A stretch of DNA of 37,241 nucleotides from Thermodesulfobacteriota bacterium (GCA_028278625.1 JANQDY010000175.1:1-37241); one strand, 5' to 3'. Counted from the stretch's first letter, positions 1 through 8,429 are shown. Numbers and translations are program-made. The notes: a model not told the origin generated them from the sequence alone.

Positions 1-1229
1 TTCATGCCCCCGTATATGGGCACGCCAAACCCCTGAAACCATGCGGCCACCGCCCGCTTCGGGTCCAGATGGTAGGTCATGCGGGCACCGGCCAGGAACA
101 TGCCGTGGGCAAAGCAGGTCTGGGTAAAGGGCGACAGACTGGTGGGCGCGTCCCCTTTGGAGTTGATAATGGCGTTGTCCGGAAAATCCCATTCCACGCA
201 CTCCAGAAGGCCGTTATTGGCGGGAAGGTCATGAAAAAACCATCCGCAGAAATAAACCATGGAGAGGCCGATGATTCCCTGAAAGTAAGTGTTCAGCGGG
301 AGGTTCGGCAGCATGGGGGACGTGTCGTCGAAAGAGAACCTGAGCGTCTCCCCTTTTTTCTCCATTTTGATGTCGATTTTGGTGAGACTCGCCTCAGGAC
401 CCACCGTATCCAGAAACCGGGGCTGTCTGAAGACACCGTCATTTAAAAGGGAAACCTTTTTTCGCGCCGCCTGCCCGGTTACGGTGAGAATACGGCGCAG
501 GGACCCTTTAAAAAAGGCGAGGCCCTTCTCGTCGATCAGCTCCACGATCCGCCGCTGGGCAATGCGGCAGGCGGCCAGCCGCGCCTTGATGTCCAGGATC
601 ATGGTGCGGGGATCCCGGGTCATGGCCGCGAACATGGTGAGCACATCCTCCTTTAGGGCGTAGTCCTCCCCCACTTTGAGGGGCGGCACCAGCAACCCTT
701 CATCATATTTGCTTTGGGCCCGAATGCTCATGCCGCCCGGATCCGTCCCTCCGGACTCGCCGGTATGGACCACGGCCCCGGTGAAACAGACCAGCTCACC
801 TTTGTAGAAGACCGGAACACAGAGGCCCATATCGGCCCCGTGAACCCCTCCGTAGAAGGGATCATTCCAGAAAAAGGAATCCCCTTCCTTGACACCCACC
901 GAAGGCTCATTGATCCAATGCTTGACAATATATTTCACCGGAATCTGCCCCAGCACCGCATGAAACCAGATACCGGTGGCCACCACCGCCAGGTCGCCCA
1001 AGCCCGTATAGATGCCGAAGGCCACGTCCCCCCAGCGCATTCCGGAAGATGCGCCCAGCTTCATGGTGGTCTCCTTTCCTTCCTGGGCAATCATGTTGAC
1101 CTTGTGGGTGAAAATATCAAAATCCACATCGTTAATCCCCGCCTGCGCGGCGGATTCATCGTCGGTCATGGGTTCCGGGTTCAACCGTTTCACAACCTCC
1201 AGATCCTTACCATAGGCCATCCCTTGCAT
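1..1229 (-). CDS. HyuB-like (hydantoinase B / acetone carboxylase alpha-type) subunit, partial
   Basis: The frame is open from an ATG at 1229 to the left edge, so 409 residues are visible and the C-terminus is missing. The start is preceded by AAGGAGGTAAGT, a strong ribosome binding site. The protein shows the hydantoinase B/oxoprolinase signature: NDPFYGGVHGADM near residue 125, then a hydrophobic stretch with GAVVHTGESGG about 30 residues later. Proteins of this family are the beta-type subunits of acetone and acetophenone carboxylases and of oxoprolinases; in the carboxylases they carry out carboxyl transfer to the enol phosphate made by the HyuA-like partner. It is the last visible gene of a minus-strand operon with two HyuA-like genes, which argues for a carboxylase rather than a simple hydantoinase. 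Family assignment is secure; the substrate is unknown. Confidence 0.88.
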   Translation of the reverse strand, partial: MQGMAYGKDLEVVKRLNPEPMTDDESAAQAGINDVDFDIFTHKVNMIAQEGKETTMKLGASSGMRWGDVAFGIYTGLGDLAVVATGIWFHAVLGQIPVKYIVKHWINEPSVGVKEGDSFFWNDPFYGGVHGADMGLCVPVFYKGELVCFTGAVVHTGESGGTDPGGMSIRAQSKYDEGLLVPPLKVGEDYALKEDVLTMFAAMTRDPRTMILDIKARLAACRIAQRRIVELIDEKGLAFFKGSLRRILTVTGQAARKKVSLLNDGVFRQPRFLDTVGPEASLTKIDIKMEKKGETLRFSFDDTSPMLPNLPLNTYFQGIIGLSMVYFCGWFFHDLPANNGLLECVEWDFPDNAIINSKGDAPTSLSPFTQTCFAHGMFLAGARMTYHLDPKRAVAAWFQGFGVPIYGGM

Positions 1230-1244
1230 ACTTACCTCCTTGTT

Positions 1245-1314
1245 GGCTGTTAGCTGTTCGGCATAAATGCCAAAGGCTAACGGCTGAATGCTAAATGCTA
1301 ATAGCTGAACGCTC
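1245..1314. repeat. Degenerate heptamer repeat array (about ten 7-bp units)
   Basis: Read on the plus strand from 1245 the sequence falls into ten 7-bp units such as aatgcta, aatgcta, atagctg, aacgctc, acggctg, ggctgtt. The consensus is roughly A-A-N-G-C-T-A/G. The array fills the gap between the HyuB-like and second HyuA-like genes and runs into the 3' end of the latter, giving its last residues and its stop codon. A small GGCAT-aa-ATGCC hairpin lies inside (1260-1271). Confidence 0.7.
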
Positions 1315-3441
1315 TAAAATTGCATTGCGGAAACGATCCAACGTGAAACGCCACTCCGGTTCAATCACGTAGGTGGTATCGCTGGCCTCAACCAGGACCG
1401 GACCGTTCAGGACGTTACCCACCTGAAGCTTGTCAAAATCAAATACCCGGGTCTCCTTAAACCCGCCCAGGGCGGCCCAATATGCCTCCCTTGACGGAAG
1501 TTGCGCTTCAGGGACCGGTTCTTCGCCGTTTTCCTCAAAGGCCCGAAGTTCAATGGCCGGCAGCGTCACCATGGCGGTCAGATGAAAACACTCCAGGTTG
1601 ATGCCGCCCATGGGGAAGGTGGCCTCCGGCGAATAGACTTCCGCATACTGGCGGGTAAAGGTATCGCAGATCTCTCTGAAATCATCGGGACCTTTCAAGG
1701 TGAGATGAGGGGAGACCACCTTCATGAGGTTGTACTGCATGCCGTAGCGCATATCCAACTCCAGCCGGAACTCGATCTGATCTTCAGTGTATCCTTCCAG
1801 TTGCAGGTCCCGAACCGCTTTTTCTCTGAGCTCCTCCACCACGGCGTTAAAAGCGCCCACATCCTCGGAATAGGACTGGGTGGCCCACTGGAAAATTTTC
1901 ATGGTCCGGCTCATTTCCCAGACCTGGCTGACGTTCACCGTTGAAGCGCCAAAAGCGCCGAACACGGGCGAGTGGGGGGACACAATCACCTTATCCACCT
2001 TGAGGTAAGGGGCAAAACCGCAGGCATGGGTGGCACCGGCCCCGCCGCAGGCCATGAGGACAAACTCCCTTGGATCATGTCCTTTGAGGGCCACTTCGTT
2101 GAACACCTCCTGCCCCATGCGGGCATCCACCACCTGGCGAATGCGCACCGCCGCCTCCACCGGATCAATGCCCAGGGGATCGGCGATCTTCTCTTTAATG
2201 GCATCACGGCTCAGATCCGGATCCAGGAGCATATCACCGCCCAGATAATTCTCGGGATTGATGTATCCCAGCAGGAGATCCGCGTCCGTGACCGTGGGTT
2301 CCGTACCGCCCTGATCGTAACAGGCGGGGCCCGGCATGGAACCGGCCGACTGGGGTCCCACCTCCATGGCGTTGTCCAGGAGGCGGTTCACCCAGGCGAT
2401 GGATCCGCCGCCGGCACCGATGGATTTTACTTCAATGGCGGGGATGTTGGTGCGCCACCGGTCGATGAGGGGAATGAAATCGTAGGTCCTGAGCTCCCCA
2501 CCGGTAATGACACCGATGTCAAAGGAGGTGCCGCCCATATCGGTAAAGATGATTTTTTCATGGCCGTAATGCCTCCCCACGGTAAGAGCACCGTGAAGCC
2601 CCGCCACCGGCCCCGCATTATGGGTCAGGACGGCCCGCGTCCGACTCATCTTTTTCATTCCCCCGGTACTGTGCACCAGCACCAGGGGCCGCCGGTAACC
2701 CCCTTCACGCAGTTCGTTGCCCAGCTTGTTCAGTTTCTCCGCCATAACCCCGTGAATGTAGGCGTTCACGATGGTGGTGGTAAAACGCGTGTACTCGGCG
2801 GACTTGGGGGATACGTCACTGGAGAGGATTACCGGCATGGAACCGAGATAGTCTTCGGGGTATTCCTCTTCGATGATCTCCTTGATCATCCGTTCATGGA
2901 CAGGATTTGTAAAGGACCAGAGCAATCCCACCACAAATCCCATGGCGCCCCGGTCCACCAGGTATTGTAATTTGTCCAGCACTTCCTCCCGGGTCAGCGG
3001 CGATATGACGTTTCCAAAGGAGTCGATCCGCTCCCGAACCCCCACCACCATCTCCGGATGGATCAGGGGTTCCGGCTTTTGAATGCGGGCCAAATCCTTG
3101 TTCTCCAGCACGGACCCGCCGTCGGCCCAACTTCGGGCCCGGCCCAGAAAGATGGCGTCTTCAAAACCGGCGGTGGTGATGAATCCCAGTTTCGGACCGG
3201 TACGCTCGATCAGTGCATTGGTGCCGACGGTGGTACAGTAGCGCACCACATCCGCGTGGTTTAAGAAATCCGAAAGCCCTTCACCGTAAGACCGGGCCAG
3301 ATTCCGCATCCCCTTCATGAACCCAACGGAAAGATCGTAATGGGTGCTGGGGGTTTTGGTGATTTCCGTTTTGCCGTCATCGCCTCGGGCGTAAAAATCC
3401 GTAAATGTACCGCCGATATCGACGCTGATTGAAATACCCAT
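1291..3441 (-). CDS. HyuA-like ATPase subunit 2 (acetophenone/acetone carboxylase type)
   Basis: A 716-aa hydantoinase A/oxoprolinase family protein of the ASKHA (actin-like ATPase) fold. The N-terminus has the phosphate loop VDIGGTFTDF, followed by GTNALIERTG near residue 70, then DMGGTSFDIG, GAGGGSIAW and GPQSAGSMPGPACYDQGG, all hallmarks of the family. In acetone and acetophenone carboxylases such subunits use ATP to phosphorylate the enolised ketone and/or bicarbonate. I chose the ATG at 3441 because AAGGAGACGTGAT precedes it; a longer frame begins at 3474 but would overlap the upstream gene and has no ribosome site. The last residues SAISI and the stop come from the heptamer repeat. It lies 29 bp after the UroD-like gene, in the same operon as the other HyuA copy, which it resembles only moderately. 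Substrate unknown. Confidence 0.9.
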   Translation of the reverse strand: MGISISVDIGGTFTDFYARGDDGKTEITKTPSTHYDLSVGFMKGMRNLARSYGEGLSDFLNHADVVRYCTTVGTNALIERTGPKLGFITTAGFEDAIFLGRARSWADGGSVLENKDLARIQKPEPLIHPEMVVGVRERIDSFGNVISPLTREEVLDKLQYLVDRGAMGFVVGLLWSFTNPVHERMIKEIIEEEYPEDYLGSMPVILSSDVSPKSAEYTRFTTTIVNAYIHGVMAEKLNKLGNELREGGYRRPLVLVHSTGGMKKMSRTRAVLTHNAGPVAGLHGALTVGRHYGHEKIIFTDMGGTSFDIGVITGGELRTYDFIPLIDRWRTNIPAIEVKSIGAGGGSIAWVNRLLDNAMEVGPQSAGSMPGPACYDQGGTEPTVTDADLLLGYINPENYLGGDMLLDPDLSRDAIKEKIADPLGIDPVEAAVRIRQVVDARMGQEVFNEVALKGHDPREFVLMACGGAGATHACGFAPYLKVDKVIVSPHSPVFGAFGASTVNVSQVWEMSRTMKIFQWATQSYSEDVGAFNAVVEELREKAVRDLQLEGYTEDQIEFRLELDMRYGMQYNLMKVVSPHLTLKGPDDFREICDTFTRQYAEVYSPEATFPMGGINLECFHLTAMVTLPAIELRAFEENGEEPVPEAQLPSREAYWAALGGFKETRVFDFDKLQVGNVLNGPVLVEASDTTYVIEPEWRFTLDRFRNAILERSAISI

Positions 3442-3470
3442 ATCACGTCTCCTTAGTTTTGGTTTCGTTA

Positions 3471-4415
3471 TCAATGAAAGAATTCCTGAACCATTGTGTG
3501 AAGCGTTTCAACGTCCACGTCACGGGTGGCCGGTCCGAGGCTGGTAAAGAAGATGCCGCGCCCCCCGGTGGTCTCGTAAAGCTCCCGGCCTTCTTGAACA
3601 AGGTTGGCTGCCGTTTCAAGATCATCCAGAGGCAGTCCAAGCCCCACGCCCAAAGCCCCTACCCCGAGATCCCATATGCGGGAAACCGGCGGCAGGCTCC
3701 CGTCCCCTGAAGGGCCCAGCACATAGAGGTCCATCTTGAGGGAACGGAACTGATCCACCGCTTCCGGATCGTATTTCTGCACATAGAGTCCCGTTTTAAC
3801 GTCGTAATATCCGGTGATGTTTCTAAGGGTGTTGTAGATCTTTTTTTGGGCGAGGCTGATCTTGCCGGATCCCAGGGCCCGGCCTTCCATGAAAATGAGC
3901 ACATCCGGTCCGGTTTTACAGAAGGCTTCCGCAACCCGAACCATCAACTGCTTGATTTCCCCCAGGTGTTCGGCACCTCTTCCGCGGCCGAAGAGCATAT
4001 CCGCCAATGTGGAAGGGCCGGTCAGCGCCGCAATGCAGGCCTGTTCATTCCGGCTTTGGTCAAAGACCCGTGCCGCAACTTCCATGACATGTTTCATGCG
4101 ACCGTTTTCCTCGGGTTTTTCAAAAAGGCCCTGTTGGGGCGGTGTCGCAAGGGGTCGGTCATTCTCCCAGGAAATGCTGCAGCCGCAGGCTTCGGCCATC
4201 AGGGTGAAATCGAGCCCGACCACCACGCCGTCAAATCGAAACAGCTTGTGGGTTTTGACCAGTGCATTGGCCCAGAGGGTGGGGTCATTCATGAGCTGTT
4301 CCATGGGCATGTTCTCGATCCTGGACAGAAGTCCTCGAATCATGGGAACAAATACCGGCCTGGACAGCGCCCGGTCATTTAGAAACTGGTTGAAAAGCTC
4401 CCGTCCCGTGGCCAT
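3471..4415 (-). CDS. Uroporphyrinogen decarboxylase (UroD)-family protein
   Basis: A 314-aa protein with the UroD/methyltransferase TIM-barrel pattern: VVGLDFTLMAEACGC near residues 65-80, AALTGPSTLADMLFG near 130, and GPDVLIFMEGRALGSG near 175. True uroporphyrinogen decarboxylases and the corrinoid methyltransferases of the family are about 340-350 aa. The zinc-binding His/Cys set of MtaA-type methyltransferases is not evident here, so this is a divergent member whose reaction cannot be read from sequence. Its ATG at 4415 follows the stop of the small zinc-type subunit by two bases, and it sits inside an Apc-like carboxylase operon, so it probably acts with that complex. Acetophenone carboxylase also has a fifth subunit of about 34 kDa, a similar size; whether the two are related is open. 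Confidence 0.8.
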   Translation of the reverse strand: MATGRELFNQFLNDRALSRPVFVPMIRGLLSRIENMPMEQLMNDPTLWANALVKTHKLFRFDGVVVGLDFTLMAEACGCSISWENDRPLATPPQQGLFEKPEENGRMKHVMEVAARVFDQSRNEQACIAALTGPSTLADMLFGRGRGAEHLGEIKQLMVRVAEAFCKTGPDVLIFMEGRALGSGKISLAQKKIYNTLRNITGYYDVKTGLYVQKYDPEAVDQFRSLKMDLYVLGPSGDGSLPPVSRIWDLGVGALGVGLGLPLDDLETAANLVQEGRELYETTGGRGIFFTSLGPATRDVDVETLHTMVQEFFH

Positions 4416-4417
4416 GG

Positions 4418-4747
4418 CTACATCCCGTGCCGTTTCTTGAGCGCGTCCACATCCAGCTCAATATCGTGGGTTATGGGATGGCCCGGCGGCAGATACTCGT
4501 TTTCGATGATGACGCCGCACCGGGGGCAGTAAAACTCCAGAAGGCGGCAGAAGTCAGGATCCGGGGAGAAACTGTATTCCTTTCCCTGGATCAGGGCCGG
4601 ATGCACCTCCTCAAAGGGCTTTTCCGCCACCAGGCACCCCTTTTTGTAATTCTCGCGAGCGCCGATGAGGGCATGGCCGCAGCGCTGGCAGCACCAGGTT
4701 TCCTGCTCCAGATCCAATTCCAGATACTCGGTAATTCTTATTTTCAT
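4418..4747 (-). CDS. Small zinc-binding-type subunit of an acetone/acetophenone carboxylase-like complex
   Basis: A 109-aa protein with two CxxC pairs (CCQRCG near residue 20 and CPRCG near residue 75), a layout that fits a zinc-binding small (gamma-type) subunit. Its size and place between two HyuA genes match Apc2 of acetophenone carboxylase, about 15 kDa, and it resembles acetone carboxylase gamma subunits in the Cys-pair arrangement. The ATG at 4747 overlaps the upstream stop codon (ATGA) and has GGAGGTGAGCGCGTC before it; a longer frame from 4804 lies wholly inside the upstream gene and is not preferred. The tight translational coupling supports equal production with the HyuA subunit. 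Assignment rests on motif, size and context rather than on a clear domain match. Confidence 0.75.
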   Translation of the reverse strand: MKIRITEYLELDLEQETWCCQRCGHALIGARENYKKGCLVAEKPFEEVHPALIQGKEYSFSPDPDFCRLLEFYCPRCGVIIENEYLPPGHPITHDIELDVDALKKRHGM

Positions 4748-6786
4748 GACGCGCTCACCTCCGTAAGAAGAGCATTGTTGAGTTTGTCCACCGTCATTTG
4801 CCATCGTTCAGCCACCAGCACCGTGGTCTGTTCCGACTCAACCAGCGAGGGACCCACTACCCTGTGTCCGTGGGTGAGGAGGGCCCGGTCATATACCGGG
4901 ATCTCTTCGGCCCCTATTTCCGGGTCCAGAAACACCTTTCTCATCCCTTTTTTGGCCGATGTTTCACCTGCTTCAGCCTCGGGAATTTCCTTCACGTTGA
5001 AATGGGGCGTTTCCGCCTGGGCCAGGAGGCTTACCGTATTCAGACGCAAATCCCCTTGAAATCGGTTTCCGTTTTGGCCCAGCAGTTGGCGCGCCTTTGA
5101 AACGGCGGCACTGATACCGTCCGCGGACGCGAAGAAATTCATAGCCACACCGAATTTGATTTCTTCACCCCCTTCACTCCCCTGTACCATCAGTTCGAGA
5201 GAGAGTTTCATCTCTTCAAAGGAAAAACCTTCTCCCCTGATATCCCGGCCCGCTTCATTTTTGAGCGACAGGAGGGTTCCATCAAGGTCCGTAAGATCAC
5301 ACGATTCATGAAAAGGGACATCAGCTCTGGCATAGTAAATGTGACCCACATCCATGCCGGAGGAGGCATAGGCGGAAAACACCGCCGAGAAGGGGGTGAT
5401 CACGATCTTCTTGATACCGGCGGCCTTGGCCGCGGCACAACAGTGGGCCGGTCCCGCCCCCCCGTAGACCACCAGTAGCGGCGCTGTCTCACCTTTCAGT
5501 TTATTCCGAATGTTCAACAATTCCCGCCCCATGGCCTGATCGATGGTCTCCTTTACGGAGCAGGCGGCCGCCTCAACAGAGAGACCGAGGGGCGTAGCGA
5601 TCTTTTCCGCCATCACGCTGTAAGCCTTTTCCCGGTTCAGTTTCATGGCACCGCCCAGGAAGTATTCCGGATCAAGAATCCCCAACAAAAGGTCCGCATC
5701 GGTGACCGTCGGGTCCATGCCGCCCAAGTCAAAGCAGACCGGCCCTGGAAGCGCGCCCGCCGATTGGGGTCCCACTCTAAGGACGCCATCGGAAGCCGAA
5801 GCGATGGAACCTCCGCCGGCGCCCACAGCCCTTATCTCCACCATGGGGACATTCACCTTGAACCCTTCCACATCCGGTTTCAGGGTATAGCTCACTTCCC
5901 CCCCTTCTACGTATCCCAGGTCAAAGGAAGTGCCGCCCATGTCCGCTGAAATCACCTGGCTGGCGCCATAGGCCGATCCCGTTACCAGGGCCCCCATGAG
6001 GCCGGCTGCCGGCCCTGAATTATAGGTATTGATGGCACGGGTCTTGGCAACCCTTGCAACGGCGTGGTTGCTGTGAACAATCAGCAAATTCTTCTGATAC
6101 ATCCGCCGCCGCAGGTCTTCCCCGGCCTTGTAGAGCATGTTCACCAGCTTGCCGTGAATGTAGGCATTCAGTACCGCCGCATTGATCCGTTCAGCTTCTC
6201 CTTTTCGGCTCGAAATGTCGGAGGAAAGAAAAACAGGCACGGAACCCAGAAAATCCCTGGGGTATTCCGTCTTGATGGTTTTCCTGACAAACCGTTCGTT
6301 TTGGGGATTGGCGTCGGAGTTCTTGAGTGCCACCACAAGGCACCGTGCACCACGATCGATGAGTTCCTGGGCCGCCGCCATCACCGTCTTTGCATCAGGC
6401 GCCTGAACCGCATCTCCCGATGATGACGTCTCCTCGGAAATGCCCAGAATCATATCCGGTTCCACAAGGGGCTTTTTGCCCCCCTCTTCCAGGCTGGGTG
6501 CCAAGGTCTCTTGACCCGCCGTCACCAACAGGCCCAGACGGCTCCCATCCCTCTGAATGATGGCGTTTGTGCCGATGGTGTTTGAAAACCGTATTATATC
6601 GGTATCATACAAAAGGTCCTCAACTGCCACACCGAATCTTTCAGCGCCGGCTTTAATGCATTCAAGAAAGCAATTTGTCAAATCGTGTGGTGATGTGGGC
6701 ACTTTCACGGTCTCGACCCGGTCCCCGATTACAAAGAACCCGTCTGTGAAGGTGCCGCCAGTGTCAATGTCAATCGTATACCCCAT
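4744..6786 (-). CDS. HyuA-like ATPase subunit 1 (acetophenone/acetone carboxylase type)
   Basis: A 680-aa hydantoinase A/oxoprolinase family ATPase. Visible signatures are IDTGGTFTDGFF at the N-terminus, SNTIGTNAIIQRDG near residue 75, DMGGTSFDLG and GAGGGSIAS in the middle, and GPQSAGALPGPVCFDLGG with TVTDADLLLG after it. The start at 6786 is set by AAGGAGGAGAAAAGGTC; an in-frame ATG at 6807 lies upstream of that site and is not used. It is the first structural gene after the TetR regulator (62 bp gap) and overlaps the next gene by four bases. The presence of two different HyuA genes in one operon is what separates acetophenone-carboxylase-like systems from acetone carboxylase, which has one. 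Confidence 0.9.
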   Translation of the reverse strand: MGYTIDIDTGGTFTDGFFVIGDRVETVKVPTSPHDLTNCFLECIKAGAERFGVAVEDLLYDTDIIRFSNTIGTNAIIQRDGSRLGLLVTAGQETLAPSLEEGGKKPLVEPDMILGISEETSSSGDAVQAPDAKTVMAAAQELIDRGARCLVVALKNSDANPQNERFVRKTIKTEYPRDFLGSVPVFLSSDISSRKGEAERINAAVLNAYIHGKLVNMLYKAGEDLRRRMYQKNLLIVHSNHAVARVAKTRAINTYNSGPAAGLMGALVTGSAYGASQVISADMGGTSFDLGYVEGGEVSYTLKPDVEGFKVNVPMVEIRAVGAGGGSIASASDGVLRVGPQSAGALPGPVCFDLGGMDPTVTDADLLLGILDPEYFLGGAMKLNREKAYSVMAEKIATPLGLSVEAAACSVKETIDQAMGRELLNIRNKLKGETAPLLVVYGGAGPAHCCAAAKAAGIKKIVITPFSAVFSAYASSGMDVGHIYYARADVPFHESCDLTDLDGTLLSLKNEAGRDIRGEGFSFEEMKLSLELMVQGSEGGEEIKFGVAMNFFASADGISAAVSKARQLLGQNGNRFQGDLRLNTVSLLAQAETPHFNVKEIPEAEAGETSAKKGMRKVFLDPEIGAEEIPVYDRALLTHGHRVVGPSLVESEQTTVLVAERWQMTVDKLNNALLTEVSAS

Positions 6787-6848
6787 GACCTTTTCTCCTC
6801 CTTGCATTAATTAAGTGTTACATGAACGAACAACATCCGTTACGCTTT

Positions 6849-7436
6849 TTATGACTCGCCGGTTCCGAAAATCCCGTTCATAATGAAAACGATGATTTCC
6901 TCCAGAGCCTCATCCAGGGAAAGGGGGCCGTCAGGCCGATACCAGCGAAGTTGCCAGTTAATAACGCCGAAAATATTAAAAGCCAAAACCGCTGTATTCC
7001 GGTTTTGAATCAACCCGATTTCTTCCAGCTCTTTGAGAACACCCTGATACATCCGATAGATCTCCCGCTGAATACCCCGATTGATCTTTTCGCCTTCCGG
7101 TGAGAGGTGCTCTTCATCGAGAAAAAATATCTTGCTCTCCTCGGTATAGGCACCGGCAATTCGAAGATGGGTATGGAGAAGTTGTTTCAGTTTTTCCTTG
7201 GGCGGAAGGTCCAGTGCCGCCACCGCTTTCAGATCACTCACCAGGCGCTTGGATGAGTGCTCCAAAATGGCAATCAACAACCCTTCCTTGTTATCGAAAT
7301 AATGATAGATGGTGGAAATGCTGATATTCATCTCATTGGCGATATCCCGAATGGATGTACCGCGAAAACCTTTCGCGGAAAAAAGGGAAATGGCCGTTTT
7401 GAAGATTCTGTCCTTGTTGGTGGTGACGTTGCCCAA
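6849..7436 (-). CDS. TetR-family transcriptional repressor
   Basis: A 195-aa TetR-family regulator. Residues 8-55 form the helix-turn-helix domain, with FSAKGFRGTSIRDIANEM and the recognition helix region ISISTIYHYFDNKEGL. The C-terminal part is an all-helical ligand/dimer domain of the length usual for TetR proteins that bind acyl-CoA or aromatic effectors, but the ligand cannot be deduced. No ATG fits; the start is a TTG at 7436, preceded by AAAGGGGGCGCGAT. It leads the carboxylase operon, so its own promoter and double operator (7504-7552) should control the whole gene set as an autoregulated circuit. Release by the carboxylase substrate or its product is the natural guess. Confidence 0.92.
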   Translation of the reverse strand: MGNVTTNKDRIFKTAISLFSAKGFRGTSIRDIANEMNISISTIYHYFDNKEGLLIAILEHSSKRLVSDLKAVAALDLPPKEKLKQLLHTHLRIAGAYTEESKIFFLDEEHLSPEGEKINRGIQREIYRMYQGVLKELEEIGLIQNRNTAVLAFNIFGVINWQLRWYRPDGPLSLDEALEEIIVFIMNGIFGTGES

Positions 7437-7503
7437 ATCGCGCCCCCTTTCGTGGAAGCAAGTGACATGGTGGATTTCGCCGAAAGAAAGATCGGGATAT
7501 GCC

Positions 7504-7545
7504 TGGAACGATCGTTCGAACCAACATTATCGAACGATCGTTCCA
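7504..7545. promoter_or_regulatory. Double palindromic TetR operator
   Basis: Two perfect 12-bp palindromes, GAACGATCGTTC, lie at 7506-7517 and 7532-7543, centres 26 bp apart. They are embedded in 16-bp arms (7504-7519 and 7530-7545) that are exact inverted copies of each other. One site fills the spacer of the minus-strand promoter and the other covers the likely transcription start, as expected for a repressor. Confidence 0.88.
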
Positions 7546-7552
7546 GTGTCAA
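7524..7552 (-). promoter_or_regulatory. Sigma-70 promoter of the tetR-carboxylase operon
   Basis: On the minus strand TTGACA (7552-7547), a 17-bp spacer (7546-7530) and TAATGT (7529-7524) form a near-consensus promoter. The expected start of transcription is near 7517, giving a leader of about 80 nt before the TTG start of the TetR gene. Confidence 0.85.
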
Positions 7553-7661
7553 GAAAAAAATGATGCTTCCTTTTTTTTGAATTTGAATAGTCTTGAATGT
7601 GCCCGTGAGGCCGTGATAAAGTCGGTCAAATCACAAGCATCTCTGAGGACCGGGCAACCAA

Positions 7662-8429
7662 ATGATCGGCGCCATTGCAGGTGACATTATCGGGTCTGTC
7701 TATGAACACCGGCCCATAAAGCGGAAGGATTTCCTTTTATTCACCCGGGGGTCCCGCTTTACCGACGACACGGTGTTGAGCGTTGCCGTGGCGGACGCAA
7801 TACTGAACGGTCGATCCTACGGTGAGTCTCTCATGGATTTCGGAAGGCGGTATCCCCACGCCGGATACGGAAGTTCATTTTTCCGCTGGCTTCAACAGGA
7901 GAACCCGGGACCCTATAACAGCTGGGGAAACGGCTCCGCCATGCGGGCCAGCCCCGTTGGTTTTGCCTTTGCATCGGAAGAAGAGGTCCTCTTGCAGGCC
8001 AGACTGACGGCGGAGGTGACCCACAACCACCCCGAGGGAATCAAGGGGGCCCAGGCCACTGCCCTGGCCATCTTTGAGGCCCGAACGGGGCTCGGAAAGG
8101 AAGAGATCCGTTTGAAGATCAGCGAGAAATTTGGCTACAACCTGAAACGCTCATTGGATGAGATTCGACCCGAGTATTCATTTGACATCTCCTGCCAGGG
8201 GACCGTACCCGAAGCCATCACATGCTTTCTCGATTCCGATTCCTATGAAGATGCCATCCGAAACGCCATATCACTGGGCGGAGACAGCGATACCCTGGCG
8301 TGTATCACCGGAGGAATCGCCCAAGCCTTTTATGGCGGCGTACCAGACGAAATCCGAGATGCGGCGCTGTCGCGGCTGCCGGCTGATCTCCTTGAAATAG
8401 TCCACAGATTCTGCCACATGGTTGAATAG
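7662..8429 (+). CDS. ADP-ribosylglycohydrolase family protein
   Basis: A 255-aa DraG/ARH-family hydrolase. The metal-binding motifs are visible: GAIAGDIIGSVYE at the N-terminus, FTDDT (D35, D36, T37), GNGSAMRASPVGF near residue 88, and GGDSDTLACITGG (D208, D210), which together bind two magnesium ions. Family members remove ADP-ribose from proteins or small molecules. The length is typical of the compact bacterial form. The gene is divergent from the TetR/carboxylase operon with about 110 bp between the TetR operator and its start, so control by TetR is possible but not shown. No mono-ADP-ribosyltransferase partner is present in the window, so it is more likely a general ADP-ribose hydrolase than a nitrogenase regulator. 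Confidence 0.92.
   Translation: MIGAIAGDIIGSVYEHRPIKRKDFLLFTRGSRFTDDTVLSVAVADAILNGRSYGESLMDFGRRYPHAGYGSSFFRWLQQENPGPYNSWGNGSAMRASPVGFAFASEEEVLLQARLTAEVTHNHPEGIKGAQATALAIFEARTGLGKEEIRLKISEKFGYNLKRSLDEIRPEYSFDISCQGTVPEAITCFLDSDSYEDAIRNAISLGGDSDTLACITGGIAQAFYGGVPDEIRDAALSRLPADLLEIVHRFCHMVE

Noticed and set aside
1972..2970. 332-codon plus-strand frame inside the second HyuA gene
   Set aside because: It is antisense to a well-conserved HyuA frame, rich in His/Gly as expected for a shadow frame, and has no family motifs.
7583..7625. Possible plus-strand promoter for the ADP-ribosylglycohydrolase (TTGAAT near 7592 with TGATAA or ATAAAG)
   Set aside because: Either the spacer or the -10 match is poor; not strong enough to list.
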